A stretch of 42,399 nt of DNA, from NCBI GenBank assembly GCA_015295805.1, contig DVEF01000101.1, forward strand, positions 1-42,399. Direction: 5' to 3'. The notes beneath the pieces are model-generated. The model was not told where the DNA came from. It saw only the letters and a list, made by a program, of their open reading frames with translations, and ran no database searches. Source of the stretch: Geminocystis sp. M7585_C2015_104. GTDB taxonomy: Bacteria > Cyanobacteriota > Cyanobacteriia > Cyanobacteriales > Cyanobacteriaceae. Shown piece by piece: positions 33,497-42,399 of this stretch; the first letter of the stretch is position 1; each line of letters starts with the position of its first letter. The translations under genes and the position numbers were made by a program.

Positions 33497-36220
33497 CTAC
33501 CTTATACCATCAAGTATTGTTAAAAGATGGTCAAAATCAAAATTTCTTATAATTACTTCAAGTTTTTTTATTAGAGAAGGGAATTGGGGGGGGATTTCTG
33601 TCAACAATTCCTCGAGTTTACTCCGATTTAACTGGACAGCGGCATGGTACAATTGGTCCAACCACCGGGGTGGCATTACTAATAAGTCTTCTGGTGTCAA
33701 GTGGTGGGTAACCCCTAAATCCTCCCTATTTTCGTAGATGTAAGTAATCCCCAGGAATTTTGCCATCGTTTCAAAAATGACATTTTCCCTGAAGGGTTTT
33801 CTGACTATCTCATCAAACAAGTGAGTGTTAGGGATGTTGGCGATAGCTTCTTCTGTCAAACTACTGGCAGTCAAGGCGATAATTACGGGAGTGTTTCCCC
33901 CAGCCTGATGACGAATAGTGGCGGCGGCGGCAAAACCATCCATGACTGGCATGTGTAAATCCATCCAAATCAAATGCGGTTGCCAAGACTGCCAAAAGGC
34001 AACTGCCTCCTTGCCGTTTTCTGCCTCCTTGACTTCAAATCCCACAGGCTTTAACAAGGCGGTAAGAATGTCCCGGTTGTTTTTATCATCATCCGCTATC
34101 AATATCTTACAATGTCTTTTGGAGGAAATACCAATAACACGGGGAGTGGAAGTGGTGGGGGGTGGGTTTTTTTGTTCGGCCAATTCTGCTAGGATGTAAA
34201 AACGGAAAGTACTACCCTTACCCCTCTCACTTTCTACAGTAATCTTACCCCCCATCAATTCTACAAAATTTTTACAAATGGCTAGGCCCAAACCTGTGCC
34301 TTTTTGTAAATTTTTTCCTGCAGAGGTTTGCACAAAAGGCTGAAATAAATCCCCTATCTCCTCTGGGGAAATTCCCACTCCCGTGTCACTAACTGCAAAT
34401 CCCAACTTTACCCTGTTTGCCTCTCCATTTCCTTCTACAGAATCTAGCCAGGCGGAGACAACAACCCCACCCTTGTCAGTAAACTTTATGGCGTTACTAA
34501 CTAGATTTACCAACACTTGACGCAATTTCTGGGCATCCGTTTTGACTGTTTGGGGCAAATCCTGTGATTTTCTTATCTCCAATCTTAAATTTTTTCTATG
34601 GGCATTTTCGCGAAACATCTCCCTCACCAATTCTAGAGTTTGATGTATATCCACCGCCGTTGTCTGTAGCGTCATTTTCCCGGATTCTATTTTTGCCATG
34701 TCTAAGACGTCATTAATCAGTGTCAGAAGGTACTCGCCGCTACGGTTTATAATGGTAATCGTTTCTAAATGTTCTTTTGATAGACTCTTATCCCGACTCA
34801 AAAGTTGAGTGAAGCCGAGAATGGCATTAAGAGGTGTGCGTAATTCATGACTCATACTGGCTAGGAATTCGCTTTTTGCCTTGCTTGCCACTTCTGCCAA
34901 AGCCTTTGCTTTTTCCAATTCCAAAGTGCGTTGTTTTACTTTTTCTTCTAGATGCTCAAAATAGTCCTGTAATTTTTCTGCCATTATATTGAAGGAATTT
35001 GCCAGCTTTTCTAATTCTTTTATGCCACTAATTTTTATTCGAGATGATAGATTACCACTGGCAATTGTGGAGGCTGTTTTTTCAAGTTGCAATACGGGTT
35101 TTGCCAACCACTGGGCGGTTTTTATAGCAGAATATACGGAAGTCACTAAAACGACTATCGATAGTAAGATTGTGTTACGGATATTGCGGTTAATTTCTGC
35201 CAAAAAATCTGACTGGGGTACAGCTGCAATTATCAACCAATCCAAGCCGTAAGCATCTTGCCAGGGGTAGACAGAAATGAAGTATTTTTCTCCTTGGAAG
35301 TAAAATACCCAGTCTTTTTGCTGTTTTATTGTCTTATAATTTCCAGCCTTTTCTCTCACAAATTTGTCCAACTGCTGCCATAGAGGGTGGGGCAAGTTGC
35401 TGAGGTTATGGCGGTAAAATTTTTTATCTTTACCCTGCCAGGATACGGGGATACCGGCACCAGCGACTAAATTGCCATTTCGCTCAACAATTAAAATGTC
35501 ACAGGAGGGGCTAAACTTAATTTCTCTTAAAAATTCGCCGAGGCTATCCAGGGAAATATCGATGTTTATAACCCCCAATATTTTGTTATTTTGCTTGTCA
35601 AAAATGGGCTGATTAGCAGAAATAGCTAAATAGCCGCCGGTAATTCTTCCTTCCCTTCCCCACTCTGTCACATAAACGTCACTCCAAATAGGTTTTCCTG
35701 CTTTGAGGGTTTGGGTGTAAAATTCGTCCACAATGGGGTCATAGTCGTCAGACTCCAGTAGATGGAGAATATTTCCTTCCCCGTCAGTGGCATGGGTGTA
35801 GTCTGCCAAACTGTTTGGGGAATGACGGGATACTACTATGCCATCATAGTCTGAATACCAACGGCCAGCACCAGCACCCCTTCTATCCTGTAGATAATAG
35901 CCTATAAAAGTTAATTGGGGGAATAGTTTTGCTTTTTTCCAGAAGTATGCGGCGGCATCTTCCAGGTTATAGATATTCAGTCTTCCTTTTTGAATGTCAT
36001 CCAATACTATTTGATTCAGCTTATGGGGTAGACTCAAATAGTTGTCCAGATTTTGCACGACCCTTTCTAAAGCTTCTTGTTTTATTTGACTGACTAGGTT
36101 TTCAACAGCTTTTTGTCCATTTTTCCAGGACAAATAGATTACAATGGTGACTGGTAAAACAATTTGGATTACTACTGGTATTGTGAGGACAAATTTTAGG
36201 GGTATGGATTTTGGGGGCAT
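33497..36220 (-). CDS. Hybrid sensor histidine kinase (Cache-HAMP-HisKA-HATPase-REC)
   Basis: 907 residues. A membrane segment (about 10-30) is followed by an extracytoplasmic Cache-like sensor (about 35-340), a second membrane segment (about 349-366), HAMP (about 367-420), coiled coil, HisKA with His458 ([10 protein letters not shown]), HATPase (N box at about 576, DTGVGIS near 612, GTGLGL) and a receiver with Asp754 ([12 protein letters not shown]). A helical tail of about 75 residues follows. The kinase probably relays phosphate to its own receiver and on to other proteins; the nearby lone receiver and REC-GGDEF-EAL protein are candidates. The ligand is unknown. The ATG at 36220 is clear. 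Confidence 0.95.
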   Translation of the reverse strand: MPPKSIPLKFVLTIPVVIQIVLPVTIVIYLSWKNGQKAVENLVSQIKQEALERVVQNLDNYLSLPHKLNQIVLDDIQKGRLNIYNLEDAAAYFWKKAKLFPQLTFIGYYLQDRRGAGAGRWYSDYDGIVVSRHSPNSLADYTHATDGEGNILHLLESDDYDPIVDEFYTQTLKAGKPIWSDVYVTEWGREGRITGGYLAISANQPIFDKQNNKILGVINIDISLDSLGEFLREIKFSPSCDILIVERNGNLVAGAGIPVSWQGKDKKFYRHNLSNLPHPLWQQLDKFVREKAGNYKTIKQQKDWVFYFQGEKYFISVYPWQDAYGLDWLIIAAVPQSDFLAEINRNIRNTILLSIVVLVTSVYSAIKTAQWLAKPVLQLEKTASTIASGNLSSRIKISGIKELEKLANSFNIMAEKLQDYFEHLEEKVKQRTLELEKAKALAEVASKAKSEFLASMSHELRTPLNAILGFTQLLSRDKSLSKEHLETITIINRSGEYLLTLINDVLDMAKIESGKMTLQTTAVDIHQTLELVREMFRENAHRKNLRLEIRKSQDLPQTVKTDAQKLRQVLVNLVSNAIKFTDKGGVVVSAWLDSVEGNGEANRVKLGFAVSDTGVGISPEEIGDLFQPFVQTSAGKNLQKGTGLGLAICKNFVELMGGKITVESERGKGSTFRFYILAELAEQKNPPPTTSTPRVIGISSKRHCKILIADDDKNNRDILTALLKPVGFEVKEAENGKEAVAFWQSWQPHLIWMDLHMPVMDGFAAAATIRHQAGGNTPVIIALTASSLTEEAIANIPNTHLFDEIVRKPFRENVIFETMAKFLGITYIYENREDLGVTHHLTPEDLLVMPPRWLDQLYHAAVQLNRSKLEELLTEIPPQFPSLIKKLEVIIRNFDFDHLLTILDGIR

Positions 36221-36426
36221 TTTTCTCCATTGTATATCCCTGTGAAGGAAATATTACTCAACGGCCAGAGAAAAACTGCTTCTCACCCTCATTGTAAATT
36301 ATCTTATTTAAGGGGGGGAATATTAATGGGGAGACAGGTGTTTTTTGTTATCACTGTGGAAGGCGGAGAAATATTTGCTTTGGGAGTTTGAATAAAAACT
36401 AAACAATAAACCCCAATCTTTCCCAC

Positions 36427-37431
36427 CTACATTTTATCCCCTAGATAGTATTCATGACGGATAAAGGGCAATGCCACCACTTCTCCTTTTTCACTCCCCA
36501 CAATGACTTGTAAGCCTTCTCCGCCGGCTTTGGTGCGAATATATCCCAAGGCAAAACTCAATTCTTCTGTGTGGAAATAACTGGTGAGTTTCCCTACTTT
36601 TTCTTCTCCCACTGTGATGTGGATATCTGTGTCTGGGTTAATTTTTCCGGTTAATTTAATGCCCCAGAGTCGTTGTTTTACCCCCCTATATGTGTTTAAA
36701 CGGGCAATGGTTTCTTGTCCGATATAACAGCCTTTGTTGAAGGAGACGGCATGCCATAAACCTGCCTCTAGTGGGTTATAATCTTCAGTTAATTCATGGT
36801 AAACTGCTGGCCTACCTCTGAGTATTCTGAGCCTTTCCCAGGCCTCTTCGTCGATTATTTCAAGAGGAAGATTAGCTAGTTTTTCCCATAAGAAATCAGC
36901 CTTTTCTCTAGACACAATAAGGTTGTATCCTGGGAGTTTTAGGTTACAACCGACCGTGACAAAAACCTCAATGCCATCGATTTTAACTGAAAAGTGTTGA
37001 AATTCAGGGGCAGACAGGACTGAAGATTCGAAGCAGTTTGCCAAAAGATTATTTGCCAAAAGATGTGTACTTTGTTTGCCAATGAGGGTAAAAATACTAA
37101 ACTGAGAAGAAATGTCCCTTAATTGTACCTTATCAAAGGGAAAAATATAACGATCCATCCACTGATAAAGTCTTTGATTTTCGCCGGGAGACACTAGCAA
37201 TAAAATGTCTTCTTGCCTGACGTAGGCGGAGACTAAGTCAATGTTTCTGCCAGTGGAAGTAACAAAGACAGTATCACAACCTTCGCCGGGTTTCAAAGCC
37301 TGAATATTATTTGTAGTTTGGTTGTGAAGAAAGCGAATTCTGTCATCGCCACTAAGGGTTAACAATCCCCAATGACTCCGATTACAGAGGTAAACATTGT
37401 TAGTAAAATCAAAAAAAGGGATGGCCGTCAT
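36427..37431 (-). CDS. ygfZ: YgfZ/GcvT-like folate-binding protein
   Basis: A 334-residue protein related to the glycine-cleavage T protein. The YgfZ signature KGCYIGQE is present (NKGCYIGQETIARLNTY). Members take part in Fe-S cluster enzyme maintenance and tRNA thiolation through folate. The N-terminal half (FFDFTNNVYLCNRSHWGLLTLSG) is the GcvT-like barrel; the C-terminal beta domain follows. The ATG at 37431 is divergent from petM, with 72 bp between them. Confidence 0.9.
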   Translation of the reverse strand: MTAIPFFDFTNNVYLCNRSHWGLLTLSGDDRIRFLHNQTTNNIQALKPGEGCDTVFVTSTGRNIDLVSAYVRQEDILLLVSPGENQRLYQWMDRYIFPFDKVQLRDISSQFSIFTLIGKQSTHLLANNLLANCFESSVLSAPEFQHFSVKIDGIEVFVTVGCNLKLPGYNLIVSREKADFLWEKLANLPLEIIDEEAWERLRILRGRPAVYHELTEDYNPLEAGLWHAVSFNKGCYIGQETIARLNTYRGVKQRLWGIKLTGKINPDTDIHITVGEEKVGKLTSYFHTEELSFALGYIRTKAGGEGLQVIVGSEKGEVVALPFIRHEYYLGDKM

Positions 37432-37503
37432 GGGCGAAAATCAACCTTATATGGTACTATTAATCACCATTAAAACATATGCCAGGTTTGAGGAGGAGAT
37501 GTG

Positions 37504-37614
37504 ATGAGTGCGGAAAGCATGTTGTTTAATGGCGCAATTCTTTGCTTTACGGTTGTCTTGATTGGTTTAGCCTGGGGGTTTCTCTTGTTAAAACTGACAG
37601 GGGAAATCAAATAG
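37504..37614 (+). CDS. petM: Cytochrome b6f complex subunit VII (PetM)
   Basis: Only 36 codons. [19 protein letters not shown] is followed by [17 protein letters not shown]: one transmembrane helix with the conserved GLAWGF. It matches the usual PetM length and start (Synechocystis PetM begins with a closely similar AESML stretch). GGAGGAG lies eight bases upstream of the ATG. A structured region with a T-tailed hairpin downstream (37820-37861) looks like its terminator. Confidence 0.93.
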   Translation: MSAESMLFNGAILCFTVVLIGLAWGFLLLKLTGEIK

Positions 37615-37679
37615 TCTTTCCTTATGTGTTCTTTACAAATCTTTACTTATTCCGCGAAAAGGGGGAACGACTGATAGAA

Positions 37680-37702
37680 TCTTATAATGGATTCCTATAA
37701 GA
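37680..37702. repeat. 7-bp inverted repeat in petM-psbU gap
   Basis: TCTTATA (37680-37686) and TATAAGA (37696-37702) form a perfect inverted repeat with a 9-base spacer. It could be a protein-binding site or a small hairpin. Only the symmetry is seen. Confidence 0.4.
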
Positions 37703-37749
37703 AGGGGGGACAGGGGGCTATGGGGAGGGTTGGCGATACCAGTAGTCAG

Positions 37750-37791
37750 TCTAATTAGTTTAGTCCAATTAGTTTTGTCTAATTGGTACTT
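37750..37791. repeat. Three imperfect 14-bp tandem repeats
   Basis: Units tctaattagtttag (37750-37763), tccaattagttttg (37764-37777) and tctaattggtactt (37778-37791) are closely related. They lie between petM and psbU, 180 bp before psbU. Their meaning is unknown. Confidence 0.6.
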
Positions 37792-37819
37792 GCCCATGCA
37801 TGGTGGTGTCAACCCGCCC

Positions 37820-37861
37820 GCCGCCCTATTGTAACCCCAGTGGGGATCGAGGCGGCTTTTT
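37820..37861 (+). terminator. GC-rich hairpin followed by T5
   Basis: GCCGCC (37820-37825) pairs with GGCGGC (37851-37856); the inner stem is CCCC-AGT-GGGG. Five Ts follow at 37857-37861. This is a good intrinsic terminator, 206 bp after petM and before psbU. The remaining 356-bp gap holds no recognised gene. Confidence 0.65.
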
Positions 37862-37970
37862 CCAAAGGGCTGCCAGAGGGATAGGATTTTATAATTTATA
37901 AGCTAGAGTGCAATAACTTAAACAGATATAAACTCAGGAGAAAAGATAGGATTTTGGAGGTAAGGAATTC

Positions 37971-38396
37971 ATGAAAATGTGGCGTAGAGTTGTTTGGATG
38001 GTGGGGGTTGTTTTTTTCCTGGTGACTTCAGTGGCGGTGTCTCCGGCTAAGGCTGTAGATGTAACCACTGTCATGGAAACCACCCCTCGGGTTTTGGCAG
38101 CGGAGACTACTCGTCGCAATGAGGCAGATGAAGTTTTGAGAAAGATAGGTCAAAAAATCGACCTCAACAACAGTGACGTGCGTGACTTTCGCCAGTTGAG
38201 AGGCTTTTATCCCAAACTAGCTAGTATAATAATCCAAAATGCCCCCTATGAGAAGGTAGAGGATGTACTAAACATCCCTGGCTTAACCGAAGCGCAAAAA
38301 CAAAGACTACAAGCCAACTTGGACAACTTTGTAGTCACCCCTCCCTCCCCCGTATTCAATGAAGGGGATGAGCGTTACAATCCCGGTGTTTACTAG
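37971..38396 (+). CDS. psbU: Photosystem II extrinsic 12 kDa protein (PsbU)
   Basis: A 141-residue precursor of a lumenal PSII subunit that stabilises the oxygen-evolving Mn cluster together with PsbV and PsbO. A signal peptide (about 1-29, ending SPAKA) is followed by the mature helix-hairpin-helix part: KIDLNNSDVRDFRQLRGFYP, then LASIIIQNAPYEKVEDVLNI and PGLTEAQKQRLQ. The length is typical. TTTTGGAGG lies nine bases or so upstream of the ATG. TATAAT at 37890-37895 is a possible -10. It is convergent with murD. Confidence 0.97.
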   Translation: MKMWRRVVWMVGVVFFLVTSVAVSPAKAVDVTTVMETTPRVLAAETTRRNEADEVLRKIGQKIDLNNSDVRDFRQLRGFYPKLASIIIQNAPYEKVEDVLNIPGLTEAQKQRLQANLDNFVVTPPSPVFNEGDERYNPGVY

Positions 38397-38431
38397 TGTT
38401 TATTGGTTGTCAAACCCAGTCAAAACCACAA

Positions 38432-38505
38432 GGGGGGCCCCCCCCAAGGGGTTGAGACCTAGATGAAGGGTCTACCACTCGGCCAAGAGGGGGGACAACC
38501 CCCCT
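38432..38505. terminator. GC hairpins between convergent psbU and murD
   Basis: Two strong GC elements: GGGGGGCCCCCC (38432-38443) and AGGGGGG-ACAA-CCCCCCT (38488-38505, a perfect 7-bp stem with a 4-base loop). They probably end transcription of both genes, though neither has a long T tail. The minus strand between them contains a stretch like the 5' half of a tRNA (TTGGCCGAGTGGTAGA). Confidence 0.5.
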
Positions 38506-38542
38506 AATTTACACAAATGATAGGAAGGGTATAATCTCCCTC

Positions 38543-39898
38543 CTATAGACTATAACACAACTGACGGAAATCGTCACCCCTTTCTTCAAAACTGCTATAC
38601 TGGTCGAAACTGGCACAGGCGGGGGAAAGGAGGACCACTCTAGCATTGAATTTTTCTGCCATTTCCCTGCTACGGGGCACAGCCTTAGCCATATTTTCTA
38701 CAATTTCGTGACTACTGAAGCCAGCCTGACTGAGGCGCTGGGCAAGGGAGGGGGCGGCGTCGCCTATGAGTAGGACAAAGGCGCATTTTTCCTTGATTTT
38801 GGCTATCCATCCGGTGTCATCCCCTTTTTTGGCCAACCCGCCGGCAATGAGAATGACAGGTGCCTCAACGGCATCCAATCCCACCAAGGCGGCATCGTAG
38901 TTAGTAGCTTTGCTGTCGTTAATATAATCCACCCCATTAATAGTCCTAACCAATTCTAGCCTATGGGGAACTCCTTTAAAGGTGGAGATGGCATCTACAA
39001 TAGCCTGTTTATCTACACCAGCCAGTCTAGCGGCGGCTATTGCCATGAGGAGATTTTGTTGATTGTGTCTGCCTACCATTTTAAAGATGGAAACGGGGGC
39101 AATTAATTCTCTGAAGGCGACAATCCAGGAGTCTTCCAGATAAACACCCTTTTCCAAATCTCCTAACAGGTATTCTTTGCCTCTTATACTAGTCCAGTGT
39201 ACATTTTTCCACTGTAGATTCAAGCCGAAGTTGTAGAGATGGGCGTCGTCAGCGTTAAGGATTTTTAAGTGTGAGCGTTCCAGGAGAGTTGCTTTTATGC
39301 GATGATAGTTTTCAATGGTTTTGTGTCTTTCTAGATGGTCAGGGGTGAAGGTAGTCCAGATGCCGATTTTGGGTGATAATTCAAAGGAGGATTCTATCTG
39401 ATAGCTACTGATTTCCGCTACCACCCAGTCTAGGGGGTTGGTGATTGCTTCTAGGGCTAAATCACAGGCGGCATAGCCAATATTTCCGCAGGCTTTGGTT
39501 TTGAATCCCCCAGCTTTCAAGATAGCCTCTACCAGGGCAGTAGTGGTAGTTTTGCCGTTAGTGCCAGTTATGCCAATCCAGGGGTAGTCTTTGAGATACT
39601 GCCATGCCAACTCCATTTCCCCTATGGTTTTAATGCCTAGGGCGCGTGCCTTTTCCAGTATGGGTATGTCCCAAGGCACTCCTGGGCTAACTACAATTAA
39701 GTCTGGTATATTCTCTTCCAGGGAGGGTAAACTTCCCAGTTTGACAGTGATTTTTTCCTTCTCTAGGTTTTCCTTTTGGCTTAAGAGGGAGGGGGATTGG
39801 CTACTATCGTAAACAGTTACCTGATAATTTTTTTTGTGTAGGAGTCTGGCGGCGGCTAATCCTGATTTTCCTAAACCTATAACAAAAACTTTACTCAT
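38543..39898 (-). CDS. murD: UDP-N-acetylmuramoylalanine--D-glutamate ligase
   Basis: The cytosolic Mur ligase adds D-glutamate to UDP-MurNAc-L-Ala in peptidoglycan synthesis. I chose the ATG at 39898 (MSKVFVIGLGKSG; 451 aa); a TTG five codons upstream opens the frame. The Rossmann-like N-domain, the ATP loop GITGTNGKTTTT (109-120), NDSKATNYDAA and LLSPACASFDQYSSFEERG near the C-terminus are typical. It is transcribed toward psbU and follows an RDD gene on the same strand. Confidence 0.96.
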   Translation of the reverse strand: MSKVFVIGLGKSGLAAARLLHKKNYQVTVYDSSQSPSLLSQKENLEKEKITVKLGSLPSLEENIPDLIVVSPGVPWDIPILEKARALGIKTIGEMELAWQYLKDYPWIGITGTNGKTTTTALVEAILKAGGFKTKACGNIGYAACDLALEAITNPLDWVVAEISSYQIESSFELSPKIGIWTTFTPDHLERHKTIENYHRIKATLLERSHLKILNADDAHLYNFGLNLQWKNVHWTSIRGKEYLLGDLEKGVYLEDSWIVAFRELIAPVSIFKMVGRHNQQNLLMAIAAARLAGVDKQAIVDAISTFKGVPHRLELVRTINGVDYINDSKATNYDAALVGLDAVEAPVILIAGGLAKKGDDTGWIAKIKEKCAFVLLIGDAAPSLAQRLSQAGFSSHEIVENMAKAVPRSREMAEKFNARVVLLSPACASFDQYSSFEERGDDFRQLCYSL

Positions 39899-39953
39899 CG
39901 ATGGTCCGAACAAATGAAAGTTTTTCTAGCTTTTATCCCTGTGATTTTAAAGA

Positions 39954-40499
39954 TTATCTCCTATTTGTTTCCCTAGAGAGCCAATTTTGTTTTGCCTGAC
40001 GCCAGAGTTTTTTGATTTTTAAATCCAAAGAGATTCCCCGTTGAGTAGGAACAACAATGGTATCACAAAAACGGTCATGAAAAGCGCGCTTCCCCTCCTC
40101 ATCTATTAAAACACCAATACCGTCCAGGATAACCGGCACCAGTAACAGAAGCATTAAAAGGAAGTCATGGAAATTGATTTTCAAACCAACCATCGCCAGG
40201 AAGGAAATAAAGGCAATAATGGCCTCCCTTTTTGCTAGAATGTGTGCCGGCGGAATCCTCTGAAAACGAGCATCCATGATTTTCAAGTCCATTGCCCACC
40301 GCCCTAAACTTTGCCCTTTGTTGACGGAAACTACAATCACCCTGAGGATAAACCAAAGAAAAACAAAGACAATAAATTCCAAAAAAATATTTCTCACCAG
40401 GGAGGAGAACAGCCAAACAGTGATATAATCGATGAGAAAGGCATAGAATCGACGCTCCAGATTGGGGGCACGACGGTATTTGACTTCTTGGGGGTACAT
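39954..40499 (-). CDS. RDD family membrane protein
   Basis: A 181-residue protein with several hydrophobic segments (about 17-30, 40-55, 95-113, 120-140). The RDD signature begins NLERRFYAFLIDYITVWLF; GQSLGRWAMDLKIMDARF and AFHDRFCDTIVV complete it. Start at the ATG at 40499 (MYPQEVKY); a GTG at 40517 opens the frame. The RDD family is of unknown or transport-related function. It lies 55 bp upstream of murD on the same strand. Confidence 0.85.
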   Translation of the reverse strand: MYPQEVKYRRAPNLERRFYAFLIDYITVWLFSSLVRNIFLEFIVFVFLWFILRVIVVSVNKGQSLGRWAMDLKIMDARFQRIPPAHILAKREAIIAFISFLAMVGLKINFHDFLLMLLLLVPVILDGIGVLIDEEGKRAFHDRFCDTIVVPTQRGISLDLKIKKLWRQAKQNWLSRETNRR

Positions 40500-40647
40500 A
40501 GGAGTACAACCTGACACAGTCCAGGCGAAGGGGGCCTTGCTAGTCCCTATCTAAGTATAGCAGCTAGCAGTTGCCTCTTCCCAGAATATGACTTGTTGCC
40601 GGGGGATGATTTAATATTATTGTCCCCTACTTACCTTTCTGAGTTTC

Positions 40648-42093
40648 ATGAGTATTATTAAGCAGCTACAGAATCAACTGAGGAATAAGGAGCGTTCGGC
40701 AGTAGAGATTACAGAGGAATACCTGAGTAGGATAGAGCAATTAGAGCCAAAACTGAAAAGCTTTTTGTGTGTCACCAGGGAGGAAGCATTGGCAACGGCA
40801 AGACAGGTGGACGAGAAAATAGCCAAGGGGGAGGAGCTTCCGCCATTAGCAGGAATCCCTATTGCTGTAAAGGACAACATTGTCACCCGGGGCATCCCTA
40901 CCACTTGTGCTTCCAAGATTCTGGAGAACTTTATCCCCTGTTATGAGTCAACGGTAACCCAAAAACTCAGAAAGCAGTTGGCGGTGATAGTAGGGAAAAC
41001 AAATCTAGACGAATTTGCCATGGGAAGCTCTACGGAAAACTCCGCCTATGGACGCACTGCTAACCCCTGGGATGTGGAAAGGGTGCCAGGGGGCTCATCA
41101 GGAGGCTCAGCGGCGGCAGTGGCGGCGAAAGAGTGTGTAGTGGCCCTGGGCTCGGACACGGGGGGTTCAATCCGTCAACCCGCCTCCTTTTGTGGCGTAG
41201 TGGGGCTAAAACCCACATATGGTTTAGTTTCCCGTTTTGGCTTGGTGGCCTATGCTTCTTCTCTGGATCAAATCGGGCCTTTTGGCCGTACAGTAGAGGA
41301 CACTGCCATTTTATTACAGGCCATCGCCGGCCATGACCCCCATGACTCCACTAGTCTAAAAATAGAGGTGCCCGACTATACCCAATATTTTACCACCGAC
41401 CTAAAGGGTCTCAAAATAGGTATAATCACAGAGACCTTTGCCTCCGGTTTAGACAGTCAGGTGGCAGACAGGGTTACCCAGGCCGTCAAGGAGTTGGAAA
41501 AACTGGGGGCGGAAGTAAAAGAGGTGTCTTGTCCCCGTTTCCGTTATGGCTTGCCCACCTATTATATCATTGCCCCTTCGGAAGCCAGTGCCAACCTTGC
41601 CCGTTACGATGGGGTTAAGTATGGCCTACGGGAGGATGCAGATAATCTCCTGGAGATGTACACCAAAACCAGGGCAAGGGGATTTGGTGCAGAGGTAAAA
41701 CGTCGGATTATGTTGGGCACCTATGCCCTTTCTGCCGGCTATTACGACGCCTATTACCTGAAAGCCCAAAAGGTCCGTACCCTTATTAGACAGGATTTTG
41801 ACAACGCCTTTACCCAGGTGGACGTTTTGGTATGCCCTACCTCCCCCACCACGGCCTTCAAAGCTGGGGAGAAAACCGCTAATCCCCTCAGTATGTACTT
41901 GTCCGACTTGATGACCATCCCTGTAAACCTGGCTGGGTTGCCCGGGATTAGCATCCCCTGTGGTTTTGACCACCAGAATTTGCCGGTGGGGATGCAACTG
42001 ATTGGCAATGTCCTACGGGAAGACTTGTTGTTTAGGGTGGGTTACGCCTATCAGCAGGTCACCGACTGGCACACCCATACCCCCCCTAGCTAA
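40648..42093 (+). CDS. gatA: Aspartyl/glutamyl-tRNA amidotransferase subunit A
   Basis: The amidase subunit of the GatCAB complex, which converts Glu-tRNA(Gln) to Gln-tRNA(Gln), and Asp-tRNA(Asn) where needed. It is needed because cyanobacteria generally lack GlnRS; tRNA-Gln itself is at 26675-26745. 481 residues. The Ser-cisSer-Lys triad is visible: Lys75 (AVKDN), Ser150 (PGGSSGGS) and Ser174 (DTGGSIRQP). The ATG at 40648 begins MSIIKQLQ. No gatB or gatC is adjacent. It is convergent with psbD. Confidence 0.97.
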   Translation: MSIIKQLQNQLRNKERSAVEITEEYLSRIEQLEPKLKSFLCVTREEALATARQVDEKIAKGEELPPLAGIPIAVKDNIVTRGIPTTCASKILENFIPCYESTVTQKLRKQLAVIVGKTNLDEFAMGSSTENSAYGRTANPWDVERVPGGSSGGSAAAVAAKECVVALGSDTGGSIRQPASFCGVVGLKPTYGLVSRFGLVAYASSLDQIGPFGRTVEDTAILLQAIAGHDPHDSTSLKIEVPDYTQYFTTDLKGLKIGIITETFASGLDSQVADRVTQAVKELEKLGAEVKEVSCPRFRYGLPTYYIIAPSEASANLARYDGVKYGLREDADNLLEMYTKTRARGFGAEVKRRIMLGTYALSAGYYDAYYLKAQKVRTLIRQDFDNAFTQVDVLVCPTSPTTAFKAGEKTANPLSMYLSDLMTIPVNLAGLPGISIPCGFDHQNLPVGMQLIGNVLREDLLFRVGYAYQQVTDWHTHTPPS

Positions 42094-42111
42094 TAACTTC
42101 CCATAACCCAC

Positions 42112-42134
42112 AAAAAAAGCCCCCCGGGGGGGCC
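42112..42134 (-). terminator. Intrinsic terminator of psbD
   Basis: The palindromic GGCCCCCCGGGGGGC stem on the minus strand (42133-42119) is followed by a run of seven Ts (A tract on + at 42112-42118). It lies 23 bp after the psbD stop and could also serve gatA from the other side. Confidence 0.85.
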
Positions 42135-42157
42135 TGTCCATAGCTTGTGGTTAGGAA

Positions 42158-42399
<242 letters not shown>

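Noticed and set aside
38432-38505. A functional tRNA gene on the minus strand behind psbU
   Set aside because: A D-arm-like sequence exists, but the T arm is missing and the anticodon stem does not pair properly.

Overview
The window is chromosomal DNA from a cyanobacterium that does oxygenic photosynthesis. It carries petM (cytochrome b6f), psbU (PSII extrinsic protein), the C-terminal end of psbD (D2) at the right edge, and a cluster matching the PSII-assembly operon known in Synechocystis as slr0144-slr0152. Several families that are mainly cyanobacterial are also present (DUF3086, DUF3119, DUF928). The DNA is moderately AT-rich, with frequent GGG glycine codons and many AGA/AGG arginine codons. 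I see no insertion sequence, phage module or CRISPR array. I could not settle the genus.

Layout. 1-5.4 kb: PrxQ, the tRNA-uridine hydroxylase trhO, a HATPase/STAS regulatory pair, crtE with a PAP2-like gene, and icd, divergent from crtE. 5.6-9.4 kb: an unrecognised protein, a secreted DUF928 protein, an alternative sigma factor and a bacteriohemerythrin. 9.6-14.1 kb: an FHA-PAS-GGDEF-EAL protein, a degenerate glycosyltransferase-like membrane protein and a DppC-type permease. 14.1-18.1 kb (minus strand): YciI, a small secreted Cys-containing protein, DUF3086, DUF3119 and a dicarboxylate/glutamate-type symporter. 18.3-22.3 kb: an unusual RNase II-type nuclease fused to dsRNA-binding-like modules, lgt, and a second, exported PrxQ.

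22.3-26.4 kb (minus strand) is the most coherent block. Seven tightly packed genes encode a V4R protein, a short repeat protein, a phycobiliprotein-like protein, a second V4R protein, an extended 2Fe-2S ferredoxin, a second phycobiliprotein-like protein and a membrane-anchored TPR protein. This is the slr0144-slr0151 order without the second ferredoxin (slr0150), and no SpkG-type kinase (slr0152) follows. Both phycobiliprotein-like proteins keep a cysteine in the register of the bilin-attachment Cys, and the short protein has three exact copies of an 11-residue pattern. tRNA-Gln with a near-consensus promoter lies just upstream on the other strand.

27.1-42.4 kb: a coiled-coil protein with a probable ribbon-helix-helix head, hisIE, rsmA (ksgA), a signalling block (lone receiver, REC-PAS-GGDEF-EAL, hybrid histidine kinase), a YgfZ-type protein, petM (only 36 codons), psbU, murD, an RDD membrane protein, gatA and the end of psbD. 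Photosynthesis genes sit among housekeeping genes, and c-di-GMP or phosphorelay proteins occur in two separate blocks.

The best candidates for under-described biology are the RNB-dsRBD nuclease, the repeat motif and possible bilin sites in the PSII-assembly cluster, and the RHH/coiled-coil protein.
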